Shown here: positions 49,021-61,149 of the stretch, piece by piece | How the letters are laid out: every line of letters starts with the position of its first letter | Numbering within the stretch: position 1 is the first letter of the stretch | NCBI GenBank assembly: GCA_023935145.1 | Contig: CM043698.1 | Coordinates: 61,319,501-61,383,500, forward strand | From: Bretschneidera sinensis | Lineage: Eukaryota; Streptophyta; Magnoliopsida; Brassicales; Akaniaceae | DNA: 64,000 nucleotides | Direction: 5' to 3' | Program-made: the position numbers and the translations under genes | Notes under the pieces: model-generated | What the model was told of the DNA's origin: nothing | The model's database searches: none | The model's input: the letters and a program-made list of their open reading frames with translations, nothing else

Positions 49021-50694
49021 ATTCTACCCACCTTACAAAAATTTCGTCGCCGAAATTTCCTTACCTAATTCATAAAAGAGTTGGGGGTATTCTTTCCTAA
49101 TTCTTGCTTCATGCTCCCAAGTAATTTCTTCAACATCTTTGCTTCACCATAATACTTGAATCAAATGAATAACTTTATTACGCAAGACTTATTCCTTTCT
49201 GTCTAGAATTTTGACCGGTACTTGCATAAAAGTCAAATCTTCCTGAAATTTTATCGCCTAATTTGAGATATTATGGGATTCGTCATGTAAGTACTTTCTC
49301 AAAAGTGACACATGAAACACATTATGTAATTGCTTTAACTCTAGGGGTAAATCCAATCGATATGCTACTGGTCTAGCTCTCTCAATCACCTCATATGGCC
49401 CCACAAATCTCAAGCTCAACTTTCCGTTCTTTTTAAATCTCAACACACCCTTGCATGGAGATATCTTCAAAAATACTCAATCACCAACTTGAAACTCGAG
49501 AGGTCGTCTTCTATTATCAGAATATCTCTTCTATATGTTTTGTGCTGCTCTAAGGTTCTCTCAAACCAGTTTGATCCTCTCAGCATTCAAATCTATTATT
49601 TCTGGACCAAATATCTTTCTCTTTCTAACTTCTTCCCAGCGTACTAGAGTTCTACACCTTCTACCAGATAAACACTCAAATGGTGTCATCCCAATACTAG
49701 TTTGATACTGATTATTATATGCAAATTCAATCAAAGGCAAATAACCATCCTAGCTCACTGAGAAACTCAATACACTTGCCCTCAGTATATCTTCTAGTAT
49801 TCTGATGATTCTCTCCATCTGCCCATCAGTTTGTGGATTAAAAGATGTATTAAACTGCAATTGTGTACCCATAGCTTCTTGAAAATCCCTCCAAAATATA
49901 GAAATGAATCTAGAATCTCTGTCTGATACAATGCTCAAAGGTACTTCATGTAATCTTACAATCTCCGTTACATACAATTCAGCGAACTTTTTAGGACTCC
50001 AGTTAGTTTAAATAGGAAGAAAATATGAAGACTTAGAAAGTCTATCTACTATAACCTATACAATGTCATGACCCCGCTGGGTACGGGGAAAACCAGAGAC
50101 AAAATCAATACTCACATTCTCTTATGGCCACTCAGGTACTAGAAAAGGTTATAATAAACCTGCTAGATGTCTATCCTATGACCACAAACAATTAGATATA
50201 TGTTCCGCTACATCCTTCTTCATACTTGACCTCCAATAATTCTGTCTCAACCCCCTGTACATCTTATTATTACCCGAGTGCATAGAATATACAGAATCAT
50301 GAGCCTCCCTTAGTATCTCCTTTCTCATCTCTACATCATTGGGAACATAAACTCTATGCCCCAATACCACCATACCATCTTCTCTAATTCTAAACTCAAT
50401 CGGCTTCCCGCTCAATCATTCCTACCTGATCTTCTCAATCCCTTCATCTCTACCCTGCATCTGTAATAAACGATCAATAATAGAAGATTGTATCACCATA
50501 TTTGCCATCAATACTCCTATATCATTAACACTTAACTGCATTCTTATTTTTCTTAATTCTTTCATCAAGCTAGTATTATGACTCTCAACAGCAGCTAATG
50601 TCCTTGTAGCATTTCTAATCAGTGCATCAGCTACTACATTAGGCTTTCCTAGATGAAAATGAATTGTATAGTCATAATCACTAATCAACTCCAT
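49021..50694 (-). pseudogene. Chromovirus RNase H end and integrase, broken
   Basis: From 50694 down: RNase H end (HFHLGKPNVVADALIR), integrase zinc part (AHDSVYSMHSGNNKMYRGLR, with H and a C motif ending SNCLWS), catalytic core with D in SIDFVSGFP, D in SIVSDRDSRF (about 49930) and E in DGQMERIIR (about 49815). The C-terminal part has [20 protein letters not shown] and [14 protein letters not shown], then a chromodomain-like tail (VLRNKVIHLIQVLW, EEITWEHEAR). Stops fall at about 50415, 50175, 49750 and later. Integrase would insert element cDNA. Confidence 0.82.
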
Positions 50695-51876
50695 TCACCT
50701 CCTCTGCCTCAAATTCAACTCATTCTGGCTCGATAAATATGTCAAACTTTTATGATCAGTAAAAATTTCACAATTGGCTCTATACAGATGATGTCTCCAA
50801 ATTTTCAAAGCAAAAATTATGGCAGTCAATTCTAAATCATGGGTTTGGTAATTCCTCTCATGGTTCTTCAATTGCCTAGATGCATAAGCTATAACTCTCC
50901 CATGTTGTATCAACACACATCCCAACCCTTGATGTGATGCATCACTATATACCATAAATCCTTCATCACCATAAGGAAACACTAATACTGGGGCAGTAGT
51001 CAATTTTCTTTTCAACGGCTGAAAAGTCCTCTCACATTCTTCTGACCACCTAAACTTCACTTCCTTCATGGTCAATCTAGTGAGGTCTAGCAATCATAGA
51101 AATTTTTTTGGATAAATCTCCTATAATAACCAGCTAACCCTAAAAGCTTCTAATTTCAGCTACACCAATGGGTCTTTCCAATTCCACACTGCTTCTACTT
51201 TTTGTGGGTCAACTGCTATTCCCTCTCCCGACACAACATGCCCCAAGAAAGATATTTCACTCAATCAAAACTCACACTTATAGAACATTTCATATAATTT
51301 CTCTCTCATCAGAATTTTCAACATTATCTCTAAATATTGCATATGCTCCTCTTCATTCTTTGAATATACCAAAATATCATCAATAAGCATAATCACAAAT
51401 CTATCCAAGAATGGTTTAAACATTTGATTCATTAGATCCATAAATATTGCAGGAGCATTAGTCAACCCAAATGGCATCACAAGGAACTTATGATGGCCAT
51501 AACGTGTCCTAAAAGCAGTCTTAGGCACATCCCCCTCATTTATCCTCAGTTGATGATAACTCGATCTTAGGTCTATCTTAGAAAACACCCTAGTTCCATG
51601 TAACTGCTCGAATAAATCATTTATCCTAGGTAAAGGATATCTATTCTTGATGGTGATCTTATTCAACTGTCTATAATCAATACATAACCTTATTATCCCA
51701 TCATTCTTCTTGACAAACAACATAGGGGTTCTCCAAGGTGACATACTAGGTCGAATAAATTGTTTATCTAGTAACTCCTGAAGCCGAACTTTCAACTCTC
51801 TCAATTCAAAAGAATAGGTTGCACCATGATCAATTACTAATCTAGCAGGTGTACCAAGGATAGATATCATACCCAT
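50695..51876 (-). pseudogene. Chromovirus protease scrap fused to reverse transcriptase/RNase H
   Basis: The open stretch 51876-51265 starts with the protease active-site neighbourhood ([10 protein letters not shown], usually DTGATHSF) and passes directly into [20 protein letters not shown], the polymerase start. The rest of the protease and the linker are missing with frame kept. Polymerase motifs follow: [35 protein letters not shown], and the catalytic [10 protein letters not shown]. After a stop and shifts, RNase H is open at 51093-50695 ([42 protein letters not shown]). Confidence 0.85.
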
Positions 51877-51899
51877 AACAACATCAGAAGTGGATTGTG

Positions 51900-53148
51900 C
51901 ATCTTATTGGGTCAATATATAGACTCTACTGTCTTTGGACTGTAACTGGCTACCACGTCATCTCTCAGCTACTGATCCTCTACCTCTGCCCCATACACTC
52001 CCTGATCCACAACTTCTCTCCACCGGTCTTCTCCCAACACTTCCAGCGCCTATGTCAGCAGATTTCTCCACTGAACAATCTACACAAATGTGTCATCCCT
52101 CACCACATACGAAGTATATCTGTGTAGAGCAATTCTGAGACAAATGCCCCATCTGATTACATTTAAAGCAAACCCCTGGCTTTCGATCATACATCAAATT
52201 ACCACCTCCCCTTGGTGGCATACTTACTCATCTACTATAACTTCCACTTCTTATAGCTTGTCTCTTAAATCTAGGGATCCCACCAGTATTACTGTGAGCT
52301 ATAGAAGCAACAGATCTTATATGCCTCTGACTTTGCACTACGGTTCCTTGTGACAAGGAACACCCTCTCTGGGGTGGTCTCCCACCCTGCACACTCATAC
52401 TACCACTACCTCTAGGTCCCTCAAATCTAGGCCTCTTCAGCCACTCCCTCATATCTCTAAACTCCATCAAATCCTACTCAATTTGTAATGTTTTATCCAC
52501 CAGTATGGCATAATTTCCAATGCCCATATAAGAGAGTTTAGTCCGAATTTCATAGTGTAATCTGTCTAAAAATCTCTTACATTTCCTTTCCTCCGTATTC
52601 ACTAATTCAAGTAAAAACCTTAACAGAGCTATGAATCTACTATCATATTCAGCCACCGATAAATTACCCCGCCTTAGATGAATAAAATCTCTCTCTTGCA
52701 GTGCCCGAAATGTATCTGGAAAATATTTTGCAAAGAATTCATCCTTAAAGTTACTCAAAGTTAAAAGTTGTTCTAAATGTGTACTCACTCTAGGCAGAAT
52801 ATCTTCCCACCATTGTGAAGCCTCACATTTCAGTATAAATGAAGCAAAAGCAACATTTTGTCTATCTGTCACTGGTAAGACTTCAAAATATTTTTCAACA
52901 TGTCTAATCCACTACTTAACTTCCATAGGATTTACAGATCCTCTAAAAGACTGGGGTTTAAATTTAAGATATCTCACAAAACAATCCCCTTGTATCTCAT
53001 GTACAAACACACCTTCTCCCTCATGAAGCTCTTGTCTCACCACATCAAGTTTTATTCTATCCCTCTCTTTTAATCTCCTCTGCAAATTATCAGCTCTTTC
53101 TTCAGCTGCATTCATCATTTTTATAGCATGGTCAAGAGTTTTTCTCAA
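51900..53148 (-). pseudogene. Chromovirus gag, broken
   Basis: An N-terminal coiled-coil-like segment (53148-52912: AEERADNLQRRLKERDRIK) leads to the capsid domain (52872-52474), with ASQWWEDILPRV, FKDEFFAKYFPDTFR and LRRGNLSVAEYDSRFIALLR. A Gly/Arg-rich linker follows (52470-52228), and then a zinc knuckle CFKCNQMGHLSQNC (C-x2-C-x4-H-x4-C) near 52150-52190. Single stops separate these parts. Gag packages element RNA. Confidence 0.82.
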
Positions 53149-53419
53149 TTCATCTCTCCTAACATCAGATTCTCTCCCAACTTAACTAGTACCAACTGCG
53201 CTAGTAACCTGTTCCCTTGCAGGAACCAAAGACTCAACATCCATTTACACTTAAGCTTTTCTAAATATTGGGGGTCTACCACGTCCCCTCTGATTCAGAA
53301 CTCTACATCTAGCTTTAGCACGTCCACGTATCATCCTCAGACTCTACATTAAAATATACTTTATTTAAATCTTCCACTTCCTTAAATTTTTATGCAGTCT
53401 ATAGAATCATAAAACCTAA

Positions 53420-53432
53420 TGCTCTTATACCA
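53420..53432 (-). promoter_or_regulatory. Primer-binding site of the - strand chromovirus
   Basis: On the - strand TGGTATAAGAGCA, one base off the common TGGTATCAGAGCA complementary to initiator Met tRNA, starts a few bases past the 5' LTR. Confidence 0.8.
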
Positions 53433-53436
53433 AAAT

Positions 53437-55146
53437 TATAACAACCCATCTCAGGTTGGCCACCTCGAGACGGTGTTGTCACATTTTGAAAATCCCAGCA
53501 CGACACATATATGCAACAATAAAAATATACCAATTGCAATTTTTTTACCAAATCCGCAACCCTTAATAGGGGAGATACATTATTCATATATCAACTTAAA
53601 CATTTTATACAACATAATATGCATGAATATTTATTAATAAATTTTTATTTTATTTTCTCATTAGTCTGAGGATGTGAACCATGTGGCTTACAGATAATGA
53701 CTTCGTCTGAATCTTAACTCACCAAACTATCTGTCTTGCCTGCTACCTGAAATCATTATACAATGAGGAGTGAGCTTCACAAGCTCAGTGAATTAAACTT
53801 ACTAGAAGTATTCAATTTGTATAATTAGTCTTCCAATATTAATTCATCTATATCTCATATATTTTGATAATAGCATTCTATTATCACTACTCATATCAAA
53901 TCTCCATCATTTATAAATATCTTCTTCTCATATAGTTAATCATCATATTGAGATTATCAATTCTATCTTATAATTACCTCATTATGAGGTTCACAGCATA
54001 TAATCAGTCACCCAGATAATTCTCATCATTTTATATTTTTATATTTCTTCTCAGCATAATTGTCTCTCTGTGTGACTCATTCATCTATCAATAAATTTAC
54101 AATCATGAATAACACTTTAGCATCTCAAGTAATAACAATCAATATTTAAGCAAATGCAATGCATGAATTTAAATGTTATTATTATTGGGAACATCTTCCT
54201 ACATGTTGATATGTTTATCTTAGACCGACTGCCTTCCCGGTTCTTTTATTCTCATTCAGACTGGTTGCCTTCCCAGTTCTTTTATTCTCATTCAGACCGG
54301 CTGCCCTCCCGGTTCTTTTATTTTCATTTAGACTAGCTGCTTTCCGCGTTCTTTTATTTCCATATATATGCATATGAATAATGACATGAAATATGCATAT
54401 GAACAATAATATAGAAACAAACATGTATTCAAATATTTAAATTAGCTATCCTGATTATTCTCAAATTATTATTTGAAAAAATCCACTAAATTCTTCTCCT
54501 CATAAATCATATCAAATCATCAATCATAGCTCGTCAAGAATTTCGTTTATCACCTTTATTATTAAATCGACTCAATATTCTAATAATATTACTTCTCATA
54601 TAATAATTTTCTATACATCCATTATTCTTTTCATACATATTAACCAATTTTTCATATACCACGAAATCATAAGTTAATAATTTATTCTAATATTATCACT
54701 ATATATTTCATATTTATCTTGATTACTTAAAGTAAATCTAACTCACCACGTGGCACTTAGAGCTACCCGTGGATCATCTCCTTGTCTTTCCTGCTCATCT
54801 CAGCAATTTTCTACAGTTACTGATCGTCAACACCTAACATAATATTTATATTAAATTTCTAATTTATTCTTCAATCCTTTCCTAATTCACACCTTTTGAA
54901 AATTCCCACATTAAATTTCAAGAATTTAATGTATACAAAATTTTAAAAATAAACTTTATGTTATTACCTTCTGTTTTTCTTAGAGCTTTCCATGACTCTT
55001 TATAAAATTCTCCCGTCAATGCCTTCAAAATTTTACTCTTTCAATCTTTCTTTCGGTCCCCAAGTGTTTAGAGAAATAGAGTAGTTTGAATTGTAGATGG
55101 AAAAAAAACCAAACAGGATTTGGTAAGTAATAAATAAAATAAACTC

Positions 55147-55204
<58 letters not shown>

Positions 55205-55407
55205 CCCTAAATTTTGCCACGATATGCAATGTTGTCTTACATGCAACATTGCATTTTCTTTTGGCAACACTTGTTGCCATGTTTTTTTTCAAAATAATTG
55301 CTTTATATAAAAAAATTAGTTCTTTCGCATATTTATATTATTTTAAGTCCATGTTATATTTAATAAAACTACTTCTTTACATTTACTTTACAAATACTGG
55401 TATTACA
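53437..55407 (-). repeat. 5' LTR of the - strand chromovirus
   Basis: About 1.97 kb, collinear with 47064-49020 with numerous substitutions and microsatellite length changes. Starts TATAACAACCC (TG lost) and ends GGTATTACA. It includes a 36-bp minisatellite (54224-54360, about 3.8 units) and an (AT)n run (about 55150-55201). Confidence 0.88.
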
Positions 55408-55790
55408 ATTCTACCCACCTTATAAAAATTTCATCCCCGAAATTTCCTTACCTAATTCATCAAAGAGTTGGGGGTATTCTTTTCTCATTCTTACTTCATG
55501 CTCCCAAGTAATTTCTTTAACATTTTTTCTTTGCCATAATACTTGAATCAAATGAATAACTTTATTACGCAAGACTTGTTCCTTTATGTCTAGAATTTTG
55601 ACTGATACTTGCATAAAAGTCAAATCTTCTTGAAGTTCTATCGCCTGATTCGAGATACCATAGGTCTCATCGTGTAAGTACTTTATCAAAAGTGACACAT
55701 GAAACACATTATGTAATTTCTATAACTCTGGGGGCAAATCCAATCGATATATTATTGGTACAACTCTCCAATCAATGCTTCAAAACCTCA
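55408..55790 (-). pseudogene. Integrase tail of a second chromovirus sharing the LTR
   Basis: Repeats the sequence following the other LTR at 49021: the same purine-rich tract and, on the - strand, MFHVSLLIKYLHDETYGISN, then VLRNKVIHLIQVLWQRKNVK and a WEHEVRMRKEYPQLF end. Open for 95 codons (55707-55420), better kept than the 49-kb copy. Similarity ends near 55790. The order LTR-body-LTR-body tail suggests tandem copies sharing one LTR, as unequal recombination produces. Confidence 0.8.
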
Positions 55791-56088
55791 TACCACCAAA
55801 TGCTTCAAGGAGGTTAATTCTCGAGGAGACATGATAAAGTTTTAACTGGCTGTGAGCAAATGGAGACTTCGGTGAAGCAAAACACTGGGGGGAGACGTCG
55901 AATTTTAGACTGGAGCGTCCGTTGTGAAATCAGAGATGACGAGTCGATTTTTGACTCTTGAACTTTCTAAAGAAAAAAGCAAAACGATACCAAAGAGATT
56001 GATCAAGAGTTAGAGGAGACGGACAAGCGACGAGTTGGCACTAAATCGGAGGGGTGTTAACATCTTAGAAGAACATCAATCCCCAGAT
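55791..56088. other. Spacer between oppositely oriented chromoviruses
   Basis: About 300 bases without recognised coding or repeat content. It contains a G-run (CACTGGGGGGAGACGTCG). Confidence 0.4.
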
Positions 56089-56136
56089 TGTAACACCTAA
56101 GTATTGATAAAGAAGTAAAATATAACATGAAATTAA

Positions 56137-56173
<37 letters not shown>

Positions 56174-57807
56174 AAGGATTTACTATTAAATAAAGTAGTT
56201 CTTTTGAAAAAAAAAATGGACGCGTGGGGGCGTAGTTACAAAGAAAATGGAAAAAAAAAAAAAACATGGCAGCAGGTTTTGCCACCTGCTGCCAAGTGAA
56301 AAGTGGAGTTTTCCATGTAAGACACATTGCAAATTCGTGGCTGCATGAGAGATGAGGGTTGCTGAGTGTTTGAAAGTTTATTGGTATAAATAGTTTTAGT
56401 TTTTTTTTATTTTTTTATTTTACTTACCAAATCCTGTTTGGTTTCTTCCTTTTACAATTCAAACTACTATGTTTCTCTAAACACTTGGGGACCAAAAGAA
56501 ATTTTGAAAGAGCAAAATTTTGAAGAGGTTTATGGTCGAATTTTATAAAGGACCACAGAAAGCTTTAAGAAAAACATAAGGTAATAACATGAAGTTTATT
56601 TTTGAAATTTAGCATACATGAAATTTCCCGGAATTCAAAGTGGGAATCTTCAAAGGGTGTGAATTAAGGAAGAATTGAAGAATAAATTAGAAATTTAATA
56701 TAAATATTATGTAAGGTGTTGACGATCATCAACCGAGGAAAATAGCTGAGAGGAGCAGGAAAGGCAAGGAGGTGATCCACGGGTAGCTCTAAATGCTATG
56801 TGATGAGTTAGATTTACTTTAAGTAATCAAGATAAATATGAAATATCTAATGATAATATTAGAATAAATTATTAACTTATGCTTTAGTGATAGATGAAAG
56901 TTGGTTGATAGGTGTGATAGGAATAGTGGATGTGTAAAGAATTATTTTATGAGAAATAATATTATTGGAATAATGAATCGATTTAATAATAAAAGTGATA
57001 AGTGAAATTTCTGATTAACTATGATTGATGATTTGATATGATTTATGAGGAGAGAAAATTTAGTGGATCTTGACAAGCTATGATTGATGATTTGATGTGA
57101 TTTATGAGGAGAAGAATTTAGTAGAATTTTTCAAATAATAATTTGAGAATAATTAGGATAGCTAATTTAAATATTTGAATTCATGTTTGTTTTTATATTA
57201 TTGTTCATATACATATTTCATATCATTGTTCATTTGCATATGCATGAAATAAAAGACCCAGAAGAGGGCCAGTCTAATTGAAAAACTGTGACAGCCGATA
57301 TATGCTTAAAATAAATGAAAACCATGACAGTCAGTATATGCTGGAAATAAAATAACCAGGAGAGGACCAGTTTAAGATAAAAACCTATCGACATATGGGA
57401 AGAAATTCCATAATAATAATTCATGCATTGCATCTGTTTTGAATGTTGATTGTATTACTGAAGAGTTGTTGTTATTATAAATTTATTTATAGATGAATGA
57501 GTCTTACAGAGAGACAGTTATGGTGAGATTTAGATGAAATCATTTTCTGTAAGCTCCATACATGTCCACATCCTCAGACTAATGAGAAAATAAAATAAAA
57601 ATTTATTTGTAAATATTCATGCATATTTCGCTGTATATAATGTTTAAGTCAATATCAGAATAATGTATGTCCCCTGTTAAGGGTTGAGGATTGATATCAA
57701 AATTTATATTGGTGTTATTTTTCTTCTTGTATATATGTGTCGTGCTGGAATTTTCAAAACGTAACAACACCGTCTCAGTAGTGGCTAACCCATGATGGGT
57801 TGTTACA
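56089..57807 (+). repeat. 5' LTR of the + strand chromovirus
   Basis: 1.72 kb, TGTAACACCTAAG...GGGTTGTTACA. Its reverse complement aligns with the LTRs at 47 and 53 kb, for example CCAAATCCTGTTTGGTTTCT at about 56427 and GAGGTGATCCACGGGTAGCT at about 56769. An (AT)n run lies at 56140-56170. The minisatellite region (57250-57390) holds degenerate units. Confidence 0.88.
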
Positions 57808-57904
57808 ATTTTAGCATCAGAGCATTAAGTTTTATGATTATGTAGACTGCATAAAAAGTAAGAAAGAGGAAGATTAAAGCAAATTATATTCTAATGTATA
57901 GTTT

Positions 57905-59130
57905 GAGGATGACACGTGGACGTGCTAGAGCTAGAGGTATAGTTGTTGATTTGAGAGGGCGTGGTAGACCCCTAGTATTTTGATAAAGTCGAGGTTGAGT
58001 CTGAATCTCTGATTCTTAAAAGGGAACGTGCTGACAGTATAATTGATATTAGCAGAGGTGTGAGAGAATCTAAAGTTGAAAGAGATGAGCTAAGATAAGC
58101 TCTTACACATGCTCTTGAGAAAATGAATGTAGCAGATGTTAGAGTTGATAGCCTATAGCATAGACTTGATGAACAGGCTATTGCAGTACCTGAAGTTGTA
58201 GTAAATCCCGTAATGGTAAATGTTCAAAAGTGAAAAAGTGAGTTTATGCACGAGATGTAGAGAGATTGTTTTGTTAAATATATTAAGTTGAATGTCTTGT
58301 TGTTTAAAGGATCTATAAATCCTTCTAAGCCTAAGTTTGGGTAAAACATGTAGAGAAATTATTTGGTACTTTACCAGTGACTAGCAGACAGAGGGTCCAC
58401 TTTAAGGAGAAGTTTTAGAATGATGAGAGGATGCTCTTCCCATGGTAGGTGCATATATTGATAGACCTTTTAACTTGAAATAAGTTTAAGAAAATTTTCC
58501 TCAATAAATAATTTCTTTATACCTTTAGAGCCTAACAAGATAGAGATTTCATTTATTTAAGCCAAATGTGTTGACTGTGACTCAGTATGATAGGAGATTT
58601 GTGACTTTGTCGAGGTTTGTACCAGAAATGGTAGACATAAATGAGAAGAGGTTCATAGATGGACTACATTTTGAGATTAAATCGAAACTAATCTAATGAG
58701 GCATATGAATTATGTTAAGTTGAAAAATATAACAACTTCAATTTGAGAAGGATGTGATGGAAATTAGAGGAAAGAGGAATTGGTGGAAGAAGTCTAGATT
58801 TGAGGAACCTAGAGGTTGTACCAGTATGAGTATGGAGGGTGAGAGACTACCCAGAGGATACGTTCCTTGTCACAGGGAACTATAGTACTGAGTCAGAGGC
58901 AAGTAGGATCTGTTGCTTTTGTAGCTCAAAGTAATATTAGTGAGACCCCTAGATTTGGGAGACAAGTTATGGGAACTGGGAGTCATGGCAGAGGAAGTAA
59001 GTATGCCACCAAGGGGAAGTGATAATCTGATGGATGATCGAGAGACAGAAGTTTGTTATGTATGTAATCAGATAAGATATTTGTCCTAGAATTGCCCTAA
59101 TTTGAAGTGTTTTGTATGTGGAAAAGGTGG
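57905..59130 (+). pseudogene. Chromovirus gag, heavily broken
   Basis: Starts near MTRGRARARG (57910). Later scraps match the - strand copy's gag: TLPVTSRQRVHFKEKF (58370s), KRFIDGLHFEIKSKL (58650) and a knuckle-like CNQIRYL plus CFVCGKGGHI (59090-59140). Dense stops leave no long frame. Confidence 0.7.
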
Positions 59131-60963
59131 ACATATTAATGTTGGTTGATATTAGTGCAACCCATTCTTCTGCATCCAGTATTCATATGAAGTCTATTGA
59201 AGTATGTATTAGTACTTTGATGCATAATGTTATTGTTGAAGTCCCCACTAGAGATAGATTGATAATCATAAATGTTTACAAGGGTTGTGTGATCTGTATC
59301 AGTGATAGAGAGTTTGAAGTTAATTTATTTTCTTTGAATATGGTTGACTGTTTTAAAGAAAAGGTACTATTCAGGATATTTAGACAGGAGGAGTTTAACT
59401 TTCAGGGAAAAACTTAAGATACTTGCAAATTGTCTTATTTTGCTCTGACTACTAGTAGATGGTTGAAGAAAGGATGTGAGGAATATTTGGCATATTTAAT
59501 GGATTCTAGAAAGGAAAATAGGAAGTTAGAAGAAATCTTGGTAGTGAAAGATTTTCATGATGTGTTTCGCGAAGAGTTATCCAGATTGTCTCCTAGTAAA
59601 GAGATTTAGTTTCCTATAGATGTGATTTTGAGTTCAACACATATATCTATAGCACCTTATAAAATGACACCAGCTGAATTAAGAGAGTTGAACGTACCAT
59701 TTTAAGAATTTTTGGATAAACAATTTATCGGACCTAATGTATTTGGGGAGCCCCTGTGTTGTTCGTGAAGAAGGAAGATGGAACGATAAGAGTGTGTATA
59801 GACTACAAATAGTTAAATAAGAACAAATACCTTTTACCCAGAATAAATGAATTGTTTGAGCAGTTGCAAGGAGTGAGAGTGTTTTCTAAGATAAACCTAA
59901 GATAAGGTTATCATCAATTGAGGATAGAGAAGGGAGATGTGCCTAAGACTGCTTTTAGGACACTTTATGGTCATAAGCTTCTTGTGATGTCATTTGGATT
60001 AACTAATGTTCCAGAAACATTCATGGACTTAATGAATAAAATGTCTGAACCATTTCTTGATAATCTTGTGGTTGTATTCATCGATAATATCTTGGTGTAT
60101 TCTAAGACTAAGGAAGAGCATGCAAAACATCTTGTGGTTGTATTCATCGAGAGAAACTGTATGCTATAATTTCCTAAATATGAATTTTGATTGAAAGAAA
60201 TGACCTTCTTGGAACATGTAATATCGGGAAATGGCATAACAGTTAATCCACAAAAAGTAGGGGCAATGTTAAGTTAGGAGAGACCAACTAATGTGATTGA
60301 GATTAGAATCTTCTTGGGGTTAGCTAGTTATTATAGAAGATTCTTTCATAATTTTTCTAGTATTGTAATACTATTAAATAGATTGACCAAGAAAGATGTG
60401 AGATTTGTATGGTGAGGGAAGTGTGAGAAAAATTTTCAATTACTAAAGGAGAAATTGACTACAGCTCCAGTATTAGTGTTTCTTTTTGGTGATGAATGAT
60501 TTGTGGTGTATAGTAATACGTCGCATAAATGATTGGGATATGTGTAACATAGAAAAGCTGTGACCCATACTTCTAGGCAATTGAAGATTCATGATAGAAA
60601 TTATCCTACTAATGACTTAGAGTTGGCTGCTATAGTGTTTACTTTAAAGATTGGAGACATCATCTGTATAGAGCCACTTATGATATATTCATTGGTTATA
60701 AGAGTTTGACATACTTACTTACCCAGAGAGAGTTGAATTTGAGGCAAAGATGGTGGATGGAGTTGATTAGTAATTATGATTGTACAATTCACTATTATCT
60801 AAAAAATGCGAAGGTGATAGCTGATGCATTGACTAGAAAGTCTATAAGAAGGTTAATTGTTATTGGGAGTCCTGATGTGAAATTGATGATAGATTTAAAA
60901 GAGATAAGAATGAAGTTGAATATCAGTGATAGAGGATCATTGTTAACGAATATGGTTGTATAG
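59112..60963 (+). pseudogene. Chromovirus protease, reverse transcriptase and RNase H, broken
   Basis: Protease: VDISATHSSASSIH (the DTGATHS active site reads DISATHS), open at 59112-59417 for 101 codons. Then HDVFREELSRLSPSKEI, MTPAELRELNVPF and scattered polymerase motifs. The catalytic box reads [12 protein letters not shown] (60070 on), with FIDD changed to FIDN. A 20-base block, CTTGTGGTTGTATTCATCGA, is repeated in frame 66 bp on (60065 and 60131). The RNase H end is at 60706-60963 (LTQRELNLRQRWWMELISNY). Confidence 0.78.
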
Positions 60964-61118
60964 TCATCCATAGTAAAATGTTTTAGAGATACTAGGTAGA
61001 GATGAAGAGATAGAAAAGATTAAGCATTGAGTGCTTACTAGAAAGCAATATGAGTTCAAAATGTGAAGTGATGGTATTCTGGTGTTGGAACATAGAATTT
61101 GTGTTCCCAATAATGCGG
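60964..61118 (+). pseudogene. Start of chromovirus integrase, cut
   Basis: Matches the integrase lead-in of the - strand copy (FKM-SDGILVLEHRICVPNN against the other copy's EFRIREDGMVVLGHRVYVPN). It is interrupted at about 61118, where similarity passes to Athila sequence. Confidence 0.65.
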
Positions 61119-61149
61119 AGTAGGAAGAAGAAGACGAACTCAATGGAGA

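Larger units (their letters stand above)
47064..55407 (-). mobile_element. Tekay/Del-like chromovirus (Ty3/gypsy), decayed
   Basis: LTRs of about 1.96 kb flank a 4.4-kb interior read on the - strand as gag, protease scrap, reverse transcriptase, RNase H and integrase with a chromodomain-like tail. The primer-binding site is of initiator-Met type (TGGTATAAGAGCA) at 53420-53432, and a purine-rich tract (AAGGTGGGTAGAAT) lies at 49021-49034. Multiple stops and an internal protease deletion make it non-autonomous. A second internal tail (55408-55790) abuts the 5' LTR, so no target-site duplication is available. Confidence 0.9.
56089..61118 (+). mobile_element. Second Tekay/Del-like chromovirus, + strand, 3' end missing
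   Basis: The 5' LTR (56089-57807) is the inverted counterpart of the - strand LTRs. It is followed by an initiator-Met-type primer site (TAGCATCAGAGCA, 57812-57824) and decayed gag, protease, reverse transcriptase, RNase H and the very start of integrase. At about 61118 Athila-type sequence begins, so most of the integrase and the 3' LTR are absent. It is more decayed than the - strand copy. Confidence 0.85.
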
